Below are positions 9,673 through 19,611 of a stretch of 64,000 nucleotides of DNA, one piece after another. Source of the DNA: Streptococcaceae bacterium (GTDB taxonomy: Bacteria; Bacillota; Bacilli; Lactobacillales; Streptococcaceae); contig JAISYQ010000032.1 of the NCBI GenBank assembly GCA_031269775.1, forward strand, positions 1-64,000. Direction: 5' to 3'. The position numbers were made by a program, and so were the translations under genes. Position 1 is the stretch's first letter. Every line of letters begins with the position of its first letter. The notes below the pieces were generated by a model. That model had not been told where the DNA came from. It did no database searches and worked only from the letters and a program-made list of their open reading frames with translations.

Positions 9673-10479
9673 ATGGATAGTAAAACATTAAGAAAATTGC
9701 AATTAGTAGAATTAGATATTGCAAAAGAAGTTAAAAGGATTTGTGATAAATATAATATAAATTATTTTTTAAGCTATGGAACATTATTAGGCGCAATAAG
9801 ACACAATGGATTTATCCCTTGGGATGATGATATTGATATTGGAATATTAAGATCTGAATATGAAAAATTTTTAAAAATAGCAAATAAAGAATTGAAATCA
9901 CAGTATATTTTGGTAACTTGGTTTAATGATGAAAAATATTATTTACCTTTTGCAAAAATTATGAAGAAAGGAACTATTGCATTAGAGCCCGGTAATAGTA
10001 AAAAAAATGGTAGGGTAGGTATTTATATTGATATTTTTCCTTATGATAATTTTCTTATGAATAATAGAATGATAAGAAAATTTATATATAAATTAATCAG
10101 CAGAATGATATTTGTTAAGTGCGATCATTATCCGTGGTTAGAGGTAGAGAAAAGTAATTTTAAAAAATATGTTCAATATATTCCAATAAGAGTATTATCA
10201 TTTTTATTTTCCAAAGATTTTTTGAAGAAAAAATGTGAAGAAATGATTAAGAAATATAATAATTTTGATAGCGAGTTTATGTATAGTGCTGAGTGTCCTT
10301 ATAGGGTTATATTTAAAAAAATATGGCTAACTGATGTTATTGATGCTTCTTTTGAGAATATTATATTCAAAATTCCTAAATACTATGATCATTATTTGGA
10401 GAAAGTATATGGTGAATATATGAAATTGCCACCAAAAAATGATAGAAAAGGACATAATTTTATTAAAATAAAATTTTAA
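9673..10479 (+). CDS. LicD-family phosphotransferase
   Basis: This is a 268-aa LicD/FKTN nucleotidyltransferase-fold protein. The signature is clear: FLSYGTLLGAIRHNGFIPWD, then DDDIDIG, followed by LPFAKIMKKGT and IYIDIFPYD. LicD enzymes transfer phosphocholine or a similar phospho-group from a CDP-linked donor onto a sugar. The adjacent DDDID carboxylates bind the metal. The transferred group is unknown; no choline uptake or CDP-choline synthesis genes are seen nearby, so phosphocholine is not assured. A spacer of about 100 bp precedes it, with GGTGG near the start. Confidence 0.88.
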   Translation: MDSKTLRKLQLVELDIAKEVKRICDKYNINYFLSYGTLLGAIRHNGFIPWDDDIDIGILRSEYEKFLKIANKELKSQYILVTWFNDEKYYLPFAKIMKKGTIALEPGNSKKNGRVGIYIDIFPYDNFLMNNRMIRKFIYKLISRMIFVKCDHYPWLEVEKSNFKKYVQYIPIRVLSFLFSKDFLKKKCEEMIKKYNNFDSEFMYSAECPYRVIFKKIWLTDVIDASFENIIFKIPKYYDHYLEKVYGEYMKLPPKNDRKGHNFIKIKF

Positions 10480-10516
10480 TTAATTTGAAATATATTTTAT
10501 AAGGAGTTTAATAAAA

Positions 10517-11167
10517 TTGAAAAATATATTTTATAAAAAAAAATGGAAAAATTATTGGGAGGATTATTATAAAATAGATGTTGCCCCAAAAGAATCATCA
10601 TTGTTTGCTAAATTTTGTTTAGATAATTATCTTGAGGAAGGAAATACTGTTATTGAGTTAGGATGTGGTAATGGTAGAGATGCATTATTTTTTGCTTTAA
10701 ATAATGTTAAAGTTAAAGCAGTAGATCAATGTGAAAAAGAGTTATCTTTATTATCAAAAAAAGCTTCATTGCCTAATTTGGAATTTGTTTGCGATGATTT
10801 TACTAATTTGAATGATGATAATGTTTATGATTCAGTATATTCGCGGTTTACTTTGCATTCTGTTGATAGCTGTGGTGAAGATAATGTTATTAAATGGTGT
10901 TCTGATCATATAAAATTGGGTGGGTATTTTTTGATTGAAGCTCGTGGACAAAATAATGAATTATATGGTAAGGGTATTGCTGTAAAAGGTGAAAAAAATG
11001 CTTTTATTTATGAAAAACATTATAGAAGATTTATTAACTTAAAAATTATAAAAAAGAAGCTTAAACAATCAAGATTTAAGTTAAAATTAATTGAAGAATC
11101 GAATGGTTTTTCTCCTTATAATGGGAAAGACGAAAAATTTTTACGTATTGTTGGAGAAAAAATATAA
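10517..11167 (+). CDS. Class I SAM-dependent methyltransferase
   Basis: This is a 216-aa Rossmann-fold methyltransferase. Motif I reads VIELGCGNGRDALFFA, which binds S-adenosylmethionine. It is followed by the acidic VKAVDQCEKEL (motif II), VCDDFTNLND and SRFTLHSV. The N-terminal KKWKNYWEDYY block is common in methyltransferases of polysaccharide loci. The start is a TTG with AAGGAG 9-14 bases upstream. It probably methylates a sugar or blocks a chain end, but the acceptor cannot be deduced. Confidence 0.82.
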   Translation: MKNIFYKKKWKNYWEDYYKIDVAPKESSLFAKFCLDNYLEEGNTVIELGCGNGRDALFFALNNVKVKAVDQCEKELSLLSKKASLPNLEFVCDDFTNLNDDNVYDSVYSRFTLHSVDSCGEDNVIKWCSDHIKLGGYFLIEARGQNNELYGKGIAVKGEKNAFIYEKHYRRFINLKIIKKKLKQSRFKLKLIEESNGFSPYNGKDEKFLRIVGEKI

Positions 11168-11311
11168 GTAATGCCTCCTGAACTTAAGTGTTTAATTGGA
11201 AAATTATCAACTGACTAGAGAATTAAATGTTAGACGCTTACGTTGTCCATGAAACATTATATAGTTATAAATTTGAGGGTATAGCAAAATATATTTAACA
11301 AGGAGTGTATT

Positions 11312-12370
11312 ATGCAAAGTAGAAAAAGCAATTTTGAATTGCTTAGAATTATTTCTATAGAACTAATTATTTTATGTCATTTTTCTATTTACACAAAATG
11401 GGGATATACGGTTAAGAGTAATTTTTCATTAAGTCAATTAGTTATTACCTTAATGTATGCTGGAGGAAAGGTTGGTGTAGATCTTTTTATGTTGATTACC
11501 GGATATTTTATGTTGTGTTATAAAAAAAATATTTTTATTAAAATTAAAAATATTTTACAAATAATATATTTCTATGTCTTCTTCTTGGCTGTTTTAATTT
11601 TTATAAAAGATCATTCCATTAATTGGCGGTTACTACTTCTTCCTTTTTATAGTAATTTCTGGTTTGTTGTTTCTTATTTATTAACATTAATATTTTCCCC
11701 TTTTTTAATAATTAGTGTGAAAAAATTAGAGAGAATTTATTTTAGAAACTTATTAATTATATTATCATTGTTATTTTCATTAAGTCCATTACTTTTTAAT
11801 GATTATTATCGTTATTTAAACTATACATTATTTTTTATTTTAGTTTTTTTGATTGGTGGGTACATTAGAAGATTCAATCCATTCAATAAATTATCTTATA
11901 GATTATTCATAAATATTATACTCATTTTAACTTTATTTATAATGTTTTATACTACATTTTGTATAATTTATGGTAATATTTACTCAGGACATCATAAATC
12001 TTTAATTTGGGATTTAAGATATTTTATTGTTAGTAATAATCAATTAATTCCATTAATGATTTCGATATGTTTATTTGAAGTGTTTCGTCGTCGAAATTTT
12101 TATAGTAATATTATCAATATTATTTCTTCTACAGTATTTGCTACGTATTTATTACATGCTACTATTCCGGTCTATTTATTTGATTTTTGGAATTGCTTTT
12201 TTCCTAGTGTCCGAATTTTAAAAAAAAGCTTATTTTATTTTATTCCATATTCTTTCTTAATAATTTTTGCTGTGTTTTGTTGTGGAGTTATTATAGATTT
12301 ATTAAGGCAAAAAATTATGAAAATAATGTGCAATTTTTGGAGGAGTTTTAATGTTAAAAGAAAAATCTAG
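11312..12370 (+). CDS. Acyltransferase 3 family membrane protein
   Basis: This is a 352-aa multi-spanning protein with about ten membrane segments. The N-terminus SNFELLRIISIELIILCHF carries the Arg and the His at the end of helix 1 that are conserved in OafA/Oac-type acyltransferases. GGKVGVDLFMLITGYFM is the second diagnostic block. The family moves acetyl or other acyl groups from the cytoplasm onto surface sugars. It overlaps the next gene by 20 bp, so the two are probably co-translated. Confidence 0.85.
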   Translation: MQSRKSNFELLRIISIELIILCHFSIYTKWGYTVKSNFSLSQLVITLMYAGGKVGVDLFMLITGYFMLCYKKNIFIKIKNILQIIYFYVFFLAVLIFIKDHSINWRLLLLPFYSNFWFVVSYLLTLIFSPFLIISVKKLERIYFRNLLIILSLLFSLSPLLFNDYYRYLNYTLFFILVFLIGGYIRRFNPFNKLSYRLFINIILILTLFIMFYTTFCIIYGNIYSGHHKSLIWDLRYFIVSNNQLIPLMISICLFEVFRRRNFYSNIINIISSTVFATYLLHATIPVYLFDFWNCFFPSVRILKKSLFYFIPYSFLIIFAVFCCGVIIDLLRQKIMKIMCNFWRSFNVKRKI

Positions 12371-13976
12371 TTTGCTTTTTAAATTGAGACATAGAGATAA
12401 TTTATTGAATTTATATAATAAAAAAATAAAAAAAGAAGAAAATAATGTAGAAAAAGAAGGGAGTATATTAATTACGTCCATTGGTTGTAGCCCTTCTATG
12501 TCGATGCATGAAGGTCTTTATGCTAGAAAAGCTATAATTAATGGAATAAAGGTATATAATTTATTTTGTGATCAATTTTTAAATAAATGCGAAATAGTTT
12601 CCGCTTATTTAAAATTAAAAAGAATTAGATGTAATTTTTGTAGAAATTTTCAGCAACAATTTTTAAATTCTTTTGAAACAATTGCTTGTTATTATAATGA
12701 AATTTTAGATGAAAGTGATCTTATAATTGTCAAAAAAAAAATTGAACACTTTATAAAAGATAATAAAAATGAATATATATTTTTAAATGTGGAAGTAAAA
12801 TCAATTTTATATACATCATTGCAAAGATATTATTTAATTGCGGATCCAGTAATTAAGGTAGATAAAATAACAAAAAGTTTTTTATTTAATATTTTTTGCA
12901 CACTCATTGTAATGGATAAATTGTGTCAAAAAATAAATCCTAAATATGTGTTATCTACGCAAGGCGTATATTCATTGTGGGGTTCTGTGGTAGAATATTG
13001 CAAAGCTAACGCTGTAAAAGTAATAACTTTGGGACGTTCATACAACAATGAAGGACTAATGGTTGCTTTAGGAGATTCTTATTTAAAAAAATTTCAAAAT
13101 AATATATCAAATAATTGGAAAAATCAATTGGCTCCAGAAAAGAAAGTACTTGTTAAAAAGTTTTATGATTCTAGAATAGAGAAATTAAAACGAAAATTTA
13201 GTCATGAATATAGTGAGAATAATAAGCAATTTTTTTTTTCAAAAAAGAAAGTTTGTAACATACTAAAAATTGATATAAATAAAAAAATTGTAGCCTTATT
13301 ACCTAATGTCACTTGGGATGGACAGGTTTGTTCCTCTAATTCAATTTATCCATTATTTAGAGATTGGATAAAAGAAACTATAGAATATTTTAAAAATATA
13401 GAAGATTCTATTTTAATAATTAGAGCTCATCCTTTAGAAACAAATAAAAGATATTGGGTAGGAAAAGAAAAAATTCAAACCATTATTTATAATATTTATA
13501 ATAAATTGCCTAATAATGTCATTCTTTTATCAGCTAACTCTATTATAGATAGTTATTCTTTGGGAGTGATTTCAAATTTTATATTAACTATGACCTCGAC
13601 AATTGCTTTGGAGATGACCTATTTAATGAAGCCTGTTCTAATAATAGGTGATTCTCCGTTTAAAAATAAAGGCATTGGTTTTGATATTAATTCTAAAAAA
13701 CAATATTTTGAAACAATGGCAAGAGGTCTAAAAGATGGATTAATTGTATCTGAAAATCAAATAATTAATTTATATAAATTTTCATATTATTATTTTTTTA
13801 AAATCGTAATGCCAGAAACATTAATTGAATTAAAAAATAATATTCCATTAAATTTTAAGTTTAAAAATGAAAAGGAATTAAATTCTAATTTAGAATTAGA
13901 ATATTTATATAGGTGCATTGTTTCCAATACTGAGCCTGATTTTTCAGAATTTTATAACGAAAATGATTACTATTGA
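12351..13976 (+). CDS. Capsule-synthesis-like protein (GT-B fold, HP-motif type)
   Basis: This is a 541-aa soluble protein without membrane helices. It resembles KpsC/KpsS-like capsule polysaccharide synthesis proteins. Supporting features are ILIIRAHPLE (an HP motif as in sialyl- and Kdo-transferases), TMTSTIALEMTYLMKPVLIIG (a nucleotide-sugar-binding Ser/Thr block) and an early STQGVYSLWGS stretch. Because the locus makes a CMP-nonulosonic acid, this protein is a good candidate for the transferase that uses it. That role is inference. The start has a strong GGAGGAG site and lies inside the 3' end of the acyltransferase gene. Confidence 0.6.
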   Translation: MLKEKSSLLFKLRHRDNLLNLYNKKIKKEENNVEKEGSILITSIGCSPSMSMHEGLYARKAIINGIKVYNLFCDQFLNKCEIVSAYLKLKRIRCNFCRNFQQQFLNSFETIACYYNEILDESDLIIVKKKIEHFIKDNKNEYIFLNVEVKSILYTSLQRYYLIADPVIKVDKITKSFLFNIFCTLIVMDKLCQKINPKYVLSTQGVYSLWGSVVEYCKANAVKVITLGRSYNNEGLMVALGDSYLKKFQNNISNNWKNQLAPEKKVLVKKFYDSRIEKLKRKFSHEYSENNKQFFFSKKKVCNILKIDINKKIVALLPNVTWDGQVCSSNSIYPLFRDWIKETIEYFKNIEDSILIIRAHPLETNKRYWVGKEKIQTIIYNIYNKLPNNVILLSANSIIDSYSLGVISNFILTMTSTIALEMTYLMKPVLIIGDSPFKNKGIGFDINSKKQYFETMARGLKDGLIVSENQIINLYKFSYYYFFKIVMPETLIELKNNIPLNFKFKNEKELNSNLELEYLYRCIVSNTEPDFSEFYNENDYY

Positions 13977-14000
13977 ACATAATATAAAGAGGTTTTAATA

Positions 14001-15464
14001 TTGACTAGTAAAGAGGATGTACATGAAATAAATATTGTTGCTAATGTTTTTAAATTTTCAATTAATACATGGGTGAGTTTTATAATTAATTTTTTTGCCA
14101 TGATAATCATTACACGTTTATTTTCTCCAAATGACTTGGGTAAGATAAATATATTTATAATAATAGGAACAACATTATTATTATTTGTTCCATTAGGAGT
14201 AGATTCTGCATATTTAAGATTATATTATGAACCGCCAAATGGTAGATCAGTTAAATATTTAATGATTGATGGTTTGAGAATGTCAGGCTATGTATTAATA
14301 GTTTTAATTTGTATAGGTTTTGTTTTTAAGAGTAATGTAATTGATTTTATAGTAGACAAAGAAGAATATGATATTTTAGTGGCGTTATTTCTTTATTTGA
14401 TATCATCTGTTTTTTTGAGATTTTTGAATTTGACATATCGATTAGAGGGTATGGCCAAATTGTATACGATACAAGCTATATTCATTACTTTTGCCTCCAA
14501 AGCGTCATATTTACCAATAGGATTTGTTTGCCCAAATTATAGAGTTGCTATATGGATTATAAGTATTTCTAATTTGATTGTAGCTGTATTTTTTTTCAAA
14601 TATCAGTTTTCTTTTGTGAATTTTAAGAAATATAATGTCGATAAAAATTCAGATTTTGAAATGTTAAAAATTGGATTACCGCTATTGCCATATCTATTGT
14701 TGACAGGGTTAGATTTGTCAATATCGAGATTTATAATAAGATTTAATATGGGTTTTAATGCTGTCGGAATTTATACTGCAGGGGTACAATTTTCAGCTTT
14801 ATTTACTATGATTTCTTCTGGATTTAATAATTTTTGGGCTCCGTTTATTTATTCTGGTTATAATAATAAATTTAAGATACCTAAAATACAAAATATGACT
14901 AATTATATAACTATGATTTCTATTTTGTTTGTAGGTATCGTAACATTATTTCAAGATTTAATATTCTTAATCGTTGGAAATAAATATGAGAATGTGAAAT
15001 TATTTTTTTCTTTTTTATTTATTGCTCCTGCATGTATTTTAATTTCAGAAACTACATCGATAGGTATTTCTATTTCTAAAAAAACATATTGGTTTACTTT
15101 TATTTCATTAATTAGTTTTTCTATAAATATCTTAATAAGTTTTATGTTAATTAATATGATAGGTTTGTTAGGAATGGCAATTGCAAGTTCTGTTGCAAGT
15201 ATGATTACATTATGTTTAAAAACATTAATTGGAAGTAAATATTATAAAATATATGATGCGAAAAGAAATGTTATTTTAGCTATTATATTTTTATTATCTA
15301 TTTGTTTACTTAATTATTTATTAAGAAATTTTATCTTGTTGAGATATGCTACTGTATCTGGAATTTTGTTAATAGCATTTATAATTTATAATCAACAGAT
15401 AGAATATTTATTAAATATTTTATCTATATTTAGAAAAAATAAAAAAAGAAAGATTGTAAAATGA
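14001..15464 (+). CDS. Wzx-type polysaccharide flippase (MOP superfamily)
   Basis: This is a 487-aa integral membrane protein with about 12-14 predicted helices. It has the MOP/polysaccharide transporter layout, including an early FAMIIITRLFSPNDLGKINIF segment that matches the usual start of Wzx proteins. It moves undecaprenyl-linked repeat units across the membrane for the polymerase at 8236. The start is a TTG with AAAGAGG upstream. The gene overlaps legB by 4 bp (ATGA). Confidence 0.88.
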   Translation: MTSKEDVHEINIVANVFKFSINTWVSFIINFFAMIIITRLFSPNDLGKINIFIIIGTTLLLFVPLGVDSAYLRLYYEPPNGRSVKYLMIDGLRMSGYVLIVLICIGFVFKSNVIDFIVDKEEYDILVALFLYLISSVFLRFLNLTYRLEGMAKLYTIQAIFITFASKASYLPIGFVCPNYRVAIWIISISNLIVAVFFFKYQFSFVNFKKYNVDKNSDFEMLKIGLPLLPYLLLTGLDLSISRFIIRFNMGFNAVGIYTAGVQFSALFTMISSGFNNFWAPFIYSGYNNKFKIPKIQNMTNYITMISILFVGIVTLFQDLIFLIVGNKYENVKLFFSFLFIAPACILISETTSIGISISKKTYWFTFISLISFSINILISFMLINMIGLLGMAIASSVASMITLCLKTLIGSKYYKIYDAKRNVILAIIFLLSICLLNYLLRNFILLRYATVSGILLIAFIIYNQQIEYLLNILSIFRKNKKRKIVK

Positions 15465-16444
15465 ATCATAAAATTTTAATTACAGGCGCAGATGGTTTTG
15501 TCGGTAGCCACTTAACTGAAAAGTTAGTGAAGCAAGGCTACAAAATCAAAGCTTTTGTTTATTACAACTCTTTTAATAATTGGGGATGGTTAGATAGACT
15601 GCCTAAAAAAATTTTGAATGAGATAGAGATTTTTCAAGGGGATATTAGAGACCCAAATGGTGTTCGAGAGGCTATAAAGGATGTTTATGCTGTTTTTCAT
15701 TTAGCAGCGTTAATAGCCATTCCTTTTAGTTATCACTCTCCTGATTCTTACGTAGATACGAACATTAAAGGAACATTGAATGTTTTGCAAGCAGCTAGAG
15801 ATTTGGATATTAAAAGGATTTTGGTGACTTCTACTTCAGAGGTATATGGAACTGCTCAGTATGTTCCTATAGATGAAAAGCATGCCTTTAAAGGTCAGTC
15901 TCCATATTCTGCAACAAAGATAGGGGCAGATCGCTTAGCTGAGTCGTTTTATCGAAGTTTTGATTTACCTTTAACGATTGTAAGACCGTTTAATACTTAT
16001 GGACCAAGACAATCTGCGCGAGCAGTGATTCCTACAATTATCACGCAACTTTTATCTGGGGTAAAAGAAATTCAACTAGGCTCTTTAACGCCAACAAGAG
16101 ATTTTAATTATGTGAAAGATACGGTTAATGGGTTTATTGAAATTTATAAATCAGGTAAAACAATTGGTGAAGAAATTAATATCGCAACACAGCAAGAAAT
16201 TTCCGTTGGAGATTTAGCTAGTGAATTAATTAGACAGATTAATCCTAATGCAAAAATTATTTGTGACGGAAAGCGCATAAGACCAAAAAACAGTGAGGTG
16301 AGTCGATTATTAGGCTCAAATGAGAAAATAAAACGATTAACGAATTGGAAACCAAAATTTTCTTTTGAAAAGGGTTTGGCTGAAACAATTAAGTTTTTTA
16401 AAGATAATATAGATAAATATAAAGCAGATATTTATAATTTGTAG
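15461..16444 (+). CDS. legB: LegB-type nucleotide-sugar 4,6-dehydratase
   Basis: This is the first committed step of legionaminic acid synthesis, dehydrating GDP- or UDP-GlcNAc to the 4-keto-6-deoxy sugar. It is a 327-aa extended SDR with GADGFVGSHL (8-17), HLAALIAIPFSYHSP, the active-site STSEVYG and YSATK (Tyr/Lys pair), and VRPFNTYGPRQSARAVIP, the block typical of LegB. It differs from the CapE enzyme earlier in the locus, so two separate dehydratases feed two separate sugars. It is followed within 12 bp by legC. Confidence 0.88.
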   Translation: MNHKILITGADGFVGSHLTEKLVKQGYKIKAFVYYNSFNNWGWLDRLPKKILNEIEIFQGDIRDPNGVREAIKDVYAVFHLAALIAIPFSYHSPDSYVDTNIKGTLNVLQAARDLDIKRILVTSTSEVYGTAQYVPIDEKHAFKGQSPYSATKIGADRLAESFYRSFDLPLTIVRPFNTYGPRQSARAVIPTIITQLLSGVKEIQLGSLTPTRDFNYVKDTVNGFIEIYKSGKTIGEEINIATQQEISVGDLASELIRQINPNAKIICDGKRIRPKNSEVSRLLGSNEKIKRLTNWKPKFSFEKGLAETIKFFKDNIDKYKADIYNL

Positions 16445-16455
16445 GAGATCTATAG

Positions 16456-17616
16456 ATGGATTCAAAATATATCCCATTATCTGTTCCTAATTTAAAAGGC
16501 AATGAGTTAAAGTATGTTACAGAAGCTGTTAAAACAGAGTGGGTTTCAACGGCAGGGAAATATGTGAATGATTTTGAAAATAAATTGGCAGAGTATGTTG
16601 ACTCTGTTGGCGCAGTTTCGTGTCAGAATGGGACATTAGGTTTGCATATTTCTTTAATAGTTTGTGGAGTTAAACGAAATGACGAAGTGATTGTTCCGAC
16701 TTTGACTTTTATTGCGGCGGTAAATCCTGTAAAATATATAAATGCAGAACCTATATTTATGGATTGTGACGATTCATTGTGTATTGATCCGATAAAGCTA
16801 AAACAGTTTTGTGAAAAAGAATGTGAATTTATCAGTGAAAAGTTGATTAATAAAAAAACGAAAAAACATATAAAAGCGATTATCGTTGTTCACATTTTTG
16901 GCAATATGGCTGATATGGAGAAAATTTTAGAAATAGCGCAATACTATCATTTGAATATTATTGAAGATGCAACTGAAGCGTTAGGAACTTATTATACAAA
17001 AGGAAAGTATCAAGACAAGTTTGCAGGAACATTGGGAGACGTTGGAGTTTATTCATTTAATGGAAATAAAATCATTACGACCGGTGGAGGTGGTATGATT
17101 GTTTCTAATAATGAGAGTTTACTAAAAATAGCCAAGCATCTAACTACACAAGCCAAAAGCGATGAGTTGTATTATACACATGATATGATAGGTTACAATT
17201 ATCGGATGACAAATTTGCAAGCAGCTTTAGGTTTGGCGCAGCTGGAGCAATTAGAAAATTTTGTAAAAATTAAAAATCGAAATTATGATATTTATGCAAA
17301 AGAAATTCAAAATATAAATGGTTTGGCACTTTTTCAATTCAGAGAAGATACAAGAAGTAATAAATGGTTATATGGGCTTATTTGTAGCAATGAATATAAA
17401 ATGAATCGAGATGAATTAATAAAATATTTAGCGTCAAAAAATATTCAAACAAGACCTATATGGGGATTGATTCATGTGCAAAAGCCGTATATTATTTCTC
17501 AGTTTTACAAAATAGAAAGAGCTAAATATTATTGGGATCGTGTGGTTAATATCCCGTGTAGTACGAATTTAACAAATAAAGAAATTGATTATATAATTTA
17601 TTGTTTAAAGTTATAA
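16456..17616 (+). CDS. legC: LegC-type PLP-dependent sugar aminotransferase
   Basis: This installs the 4-amino group on the product of LegB. It is a DegT/DnrJ/EryC1-family aminotransferase of 386 aa. PLIPVPxLxG-like PLSVPNLKGNE near the start, QNGTLGLHISL, EDATEALGT and the PLP-binding Lys in FNGNKIITTGGGG (K205) are present. NYRMTNLQAALGLAQLEQL is the conserved dimer-interface block. AGGAGAT precedes the start. It sits between legB and a radical SAM gene in one operon. Confidence 0.88.
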   Translation: MDSKYIPLSVPNLKGNELKYVTEAVKTEWVSTAGKYVNDFENKLAEYVDSVGAVSCQNGTLGLHISLIVCGVKRNDEVIVPTLTFIAAVNPVKYINAEPIFMDCDDSLCIDPIKLKQFCEKECEFISEKLINKKTKKHIKAIIVVHIFGNMADMEKILEIAQYYHLNIIEDATEALGTYYTKGKYQDKFAGTLGDVGVYSFNGNKIITTGGGGMIVSNNESLLKIAKHLTTQAKSDELYYTHDMIGYNYRMTNLQAALGLAQLEQLENFVKIKNRNYDIYAKEIQNINGLALFQFREDTRSNKWLYGLICSNEYKMNRDELIKYLASKNIQTRPIWGLIHVQKPYIISQFYKIERAKYYWDRVVNIPCSTNLTNKEIDYIIYCLKL

Positions 17617-17636
17617 ATGAATAAGGGAGATAAATA

Positions 17637-18545
17637 TTGGCAAGCAGTAAATTTAGTGTCAATTCTCAGCCTAGAGACATGCTCATAGAGATAACAAATC
17701 GATGTAATTATAGATGTAATTTTTGTATACATTCCAAAATGAAGTCACATTTTGGAGATATTGATCCTGATTTTTTAAAATATATCTTTAAACAGGCTTA
17801 TGCAATGGGGATAAATAGAATTGGTTTATATACTATTGGTGAAATGTTTTTATGCAAAGAATTGCTGACACATATTCGAAATGCTAAAGATATTGGTTTT
17901 GATTATGTTTATTCTGATACAAATGGGGCATTGGCTAGTAAAGAAAATTTAAAAGGTGTCATTGAAGCTGGATTGGATAGTATTAAATTTTCAATAAATG
18001 CCGGAAAATCGGAGACTTATAAAAAGATACATGGGCCTAATACATTTGAAATAGTTATTGATAATTTGCGAACATGTTATGAATTAAAACAGGAAATAAA
18101 CCCTAATTTTAGGTTAATGGTTTCTTATGTAGTTACAAAAGAAAATGAAGATGAAGTTGGCCTTCTTAAAGAGATAGTTGCTCCTTATGTAGATTCATTT
18201 GAAACTCATTCTATTTTAGTAAGAAATGATTCTATTAATGATCCAAGACGTAATTTAATACCTGATGACAAAAATGCTTCTTATTCTATTCCATGTTCGA
18301 TAGTTTTTAATCGAATTCATGTTACTTTTGATGGCTATTTAACTGCATGTTGTCAAGATTTTAATCAAGATTTATTATTAGCTGATCTTAAAATTACACC
18401 ATTGAAAGAAGCTTGGGTAAGTAGTAATGCTATAAAATTGAGAGAAGCTCATTTAAATCAGAAGTTGGATGGACTTTTGTGCGCAAACTGTTGCAGTGAA
18501 AATTACTGTAGTTATAAGTCTTTAAAAGTACAAATTTTGCTTTGA
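17637..18545 (+). CDS. Radical SAM/SPASM domain protein
   Basis: This is a 302-aa radical SAM enzyme. The 4Fe-4S cluster motif is C23-x3-C27-x2-C30 (CNYRCNFC). A C-terminal SPASM-like region has CSIVFNRIHVTFDGYL, CCQDF and a final Cys-rich CANCCSENYC stretch, which would bind auxiliary clusters. The start is a TTG 6 bases after AAGGGAGA. Its place between legC and ptmE suggests action on the nonulosonate or its precursor, for example epimerisation, dehydrogenation or side-chain change, but no substrate can be read. It could instead modify another component of the polysaccharide. Confidence 0.82.
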   Translation: MASSKFSVNSQPRDMLIEITNRCNYRCNFCIHSKMKSHFGDIDPDFLKYIFKQAYAMGINRIGLYTIGEMFLCKELLTHIRNAKDIGFDYVYSDTNGALASKENLKGVIEAGLDSIKFSINAGKSETYKKIHGPNTFEIVIDNLRTCYELKQEINPNFRLMVSYVVTKENEDEVGLLKEIVAPYVDSFETHSILVRNDSINDPRRNLIPDDKNASYSIPCSIVFNRIHVTFDGYLTACCQDFNQDLLLADLKITPLKEAWVSSNAIKLREAHLNQKLDGLLCANCCSENYCSYKSLKVQILL

Positions 18546-18558
18546 TGCGAGGAATTAA

Positions 18559-19611
18559 ATGAACTTAACTGAAATGTTTGTGGATGAAAATTTAACATTA
18601 GTGAAAGCAATGGAAGAATTAGATAAAGTTGCAACAAAAGTTTTGTTTATAGTGGATAATTATAAACTTGTTGCTTCAGTTACTGATGGAGATATCAGGC
18701 GCAGTATCCTTAAGGATGGAAATTTACAAGTTAAGATCAAAAAAATTGCGAATTATCATCCACATTTTTTGCATGAAGCAGATAAAAATAAAGCAAAAAA
18801 ATATATGAAAGAGCATTCGATAGAAGTACTTCCAATTGTGGATAAAAGTAAAAATGTGCTTACCGTAGTAATCTGGAATGATGGTGAGTTACGACCTCAA
18901 TTAGAAAAAATAAATCTTCCTGTTGTGATAATGGCTGGAGGATTTGGTACTCGTTTATATCCTTATACAAAAATTTTTCCAAAACCTTTGATCCCGATTG
19001 GTGATATTCCAATTATAGAACGTATTATAAATAGATTTTACGCTCAAGGATGTAAAAGTTTTCATCTTATCGTTAATCATAAAAAGAATATGATTAAAGC
19101 TTATTTTAATGAAGTGAAAAAGAAGTATCATATCACTTACGTAGATGAAGATAAGCCATTAGGGACAGGTGGTGGTATTGGTCTATTGAAGGGTAAAGTA
19201 CAGGAAACATTTATATTGACTAATTGTGATATATTAGTTGACAGTGAATTTAACAAAATTTATAAATTTCATAAAAAAAATAAGAATCTCATTACGATGG
19301 TTTGTTCTATGAATAATTTTAAAATTCCGTATGGTGTGGTGAATATGGGAAAAGATGGTTGTTTGGAAAGTATGCAAGAAAAACCTTCAATACCGTTTCT
19401 TGTAAATACGGGTTGTTATGTAGTTGAACCGGAAGTTATTGAAAATATTGCAGAAAATAAAAAATTAGATTTCCCAGATATTGTTCAGCAGTTGAAAGAT
19501 TTGGGTCGTAACGTTGGCGTCTATCCAATTAGCGAAGATTCATGGTTTGATATGGGTCAATTAGATGAGCTTGAAAAAATGAAGAAAAATTCAGGTATTA
19601 TTGATGAGTGA
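18559..19611 (+). CDS. ptmE: CBS-domain sugar-1-phosphate nucleotidyltransferase (PtmE type)
   Basis: This is a 350-aa fusion of a CBS pair (residues about 1-118, with VTDGDIRRSI and LPIVDKSKN) and a nucleotidyltransferase domain (from 120) with MAGGFGTRLYPYT and FPKPLIPIG. DMGQLDELEKM closes the domain. This architecture matches PtmE, the glucosamine-1-phosphate guanylyltransferase that makes the GDP-linked precursor of legionaminic acid. A GDP rather than UDP route is therefore likely. The CBS domains may sense a nucleotide. It overlaps legH by 8 bp. Confidence 0.85.
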   Translation: MNLTEMFVDENLTLVKAMEELDKVATKVLFIVDNYKLVASVTDGDIRRSILKDGNLQVKIKKIANYHPHFLHEADKNKAKKYMKEHSIEVLPIVDKSKNVLTVVIWNDGELRPQLEKINLPVVIMAGGFGTRLYPYTKIFPKPLIPIGDIPIIERIINRFYAQGCKSFHLIVNHKKNMIKAYFNEVKKKYHITYVDEDKPLGTGGGIGLLKGKVQETFILTNCDILVDSEFNKIYKFHKKNKNLITMVCSMNNFKIPYGVVNMGKDGCLESMQEKPSIPFLVNTGCYVVEPEVIENIAENKKLDFPDIVQQLKDLGRNVGVYPISEDSWFDMGQLDELEKMKKNSGIIDE

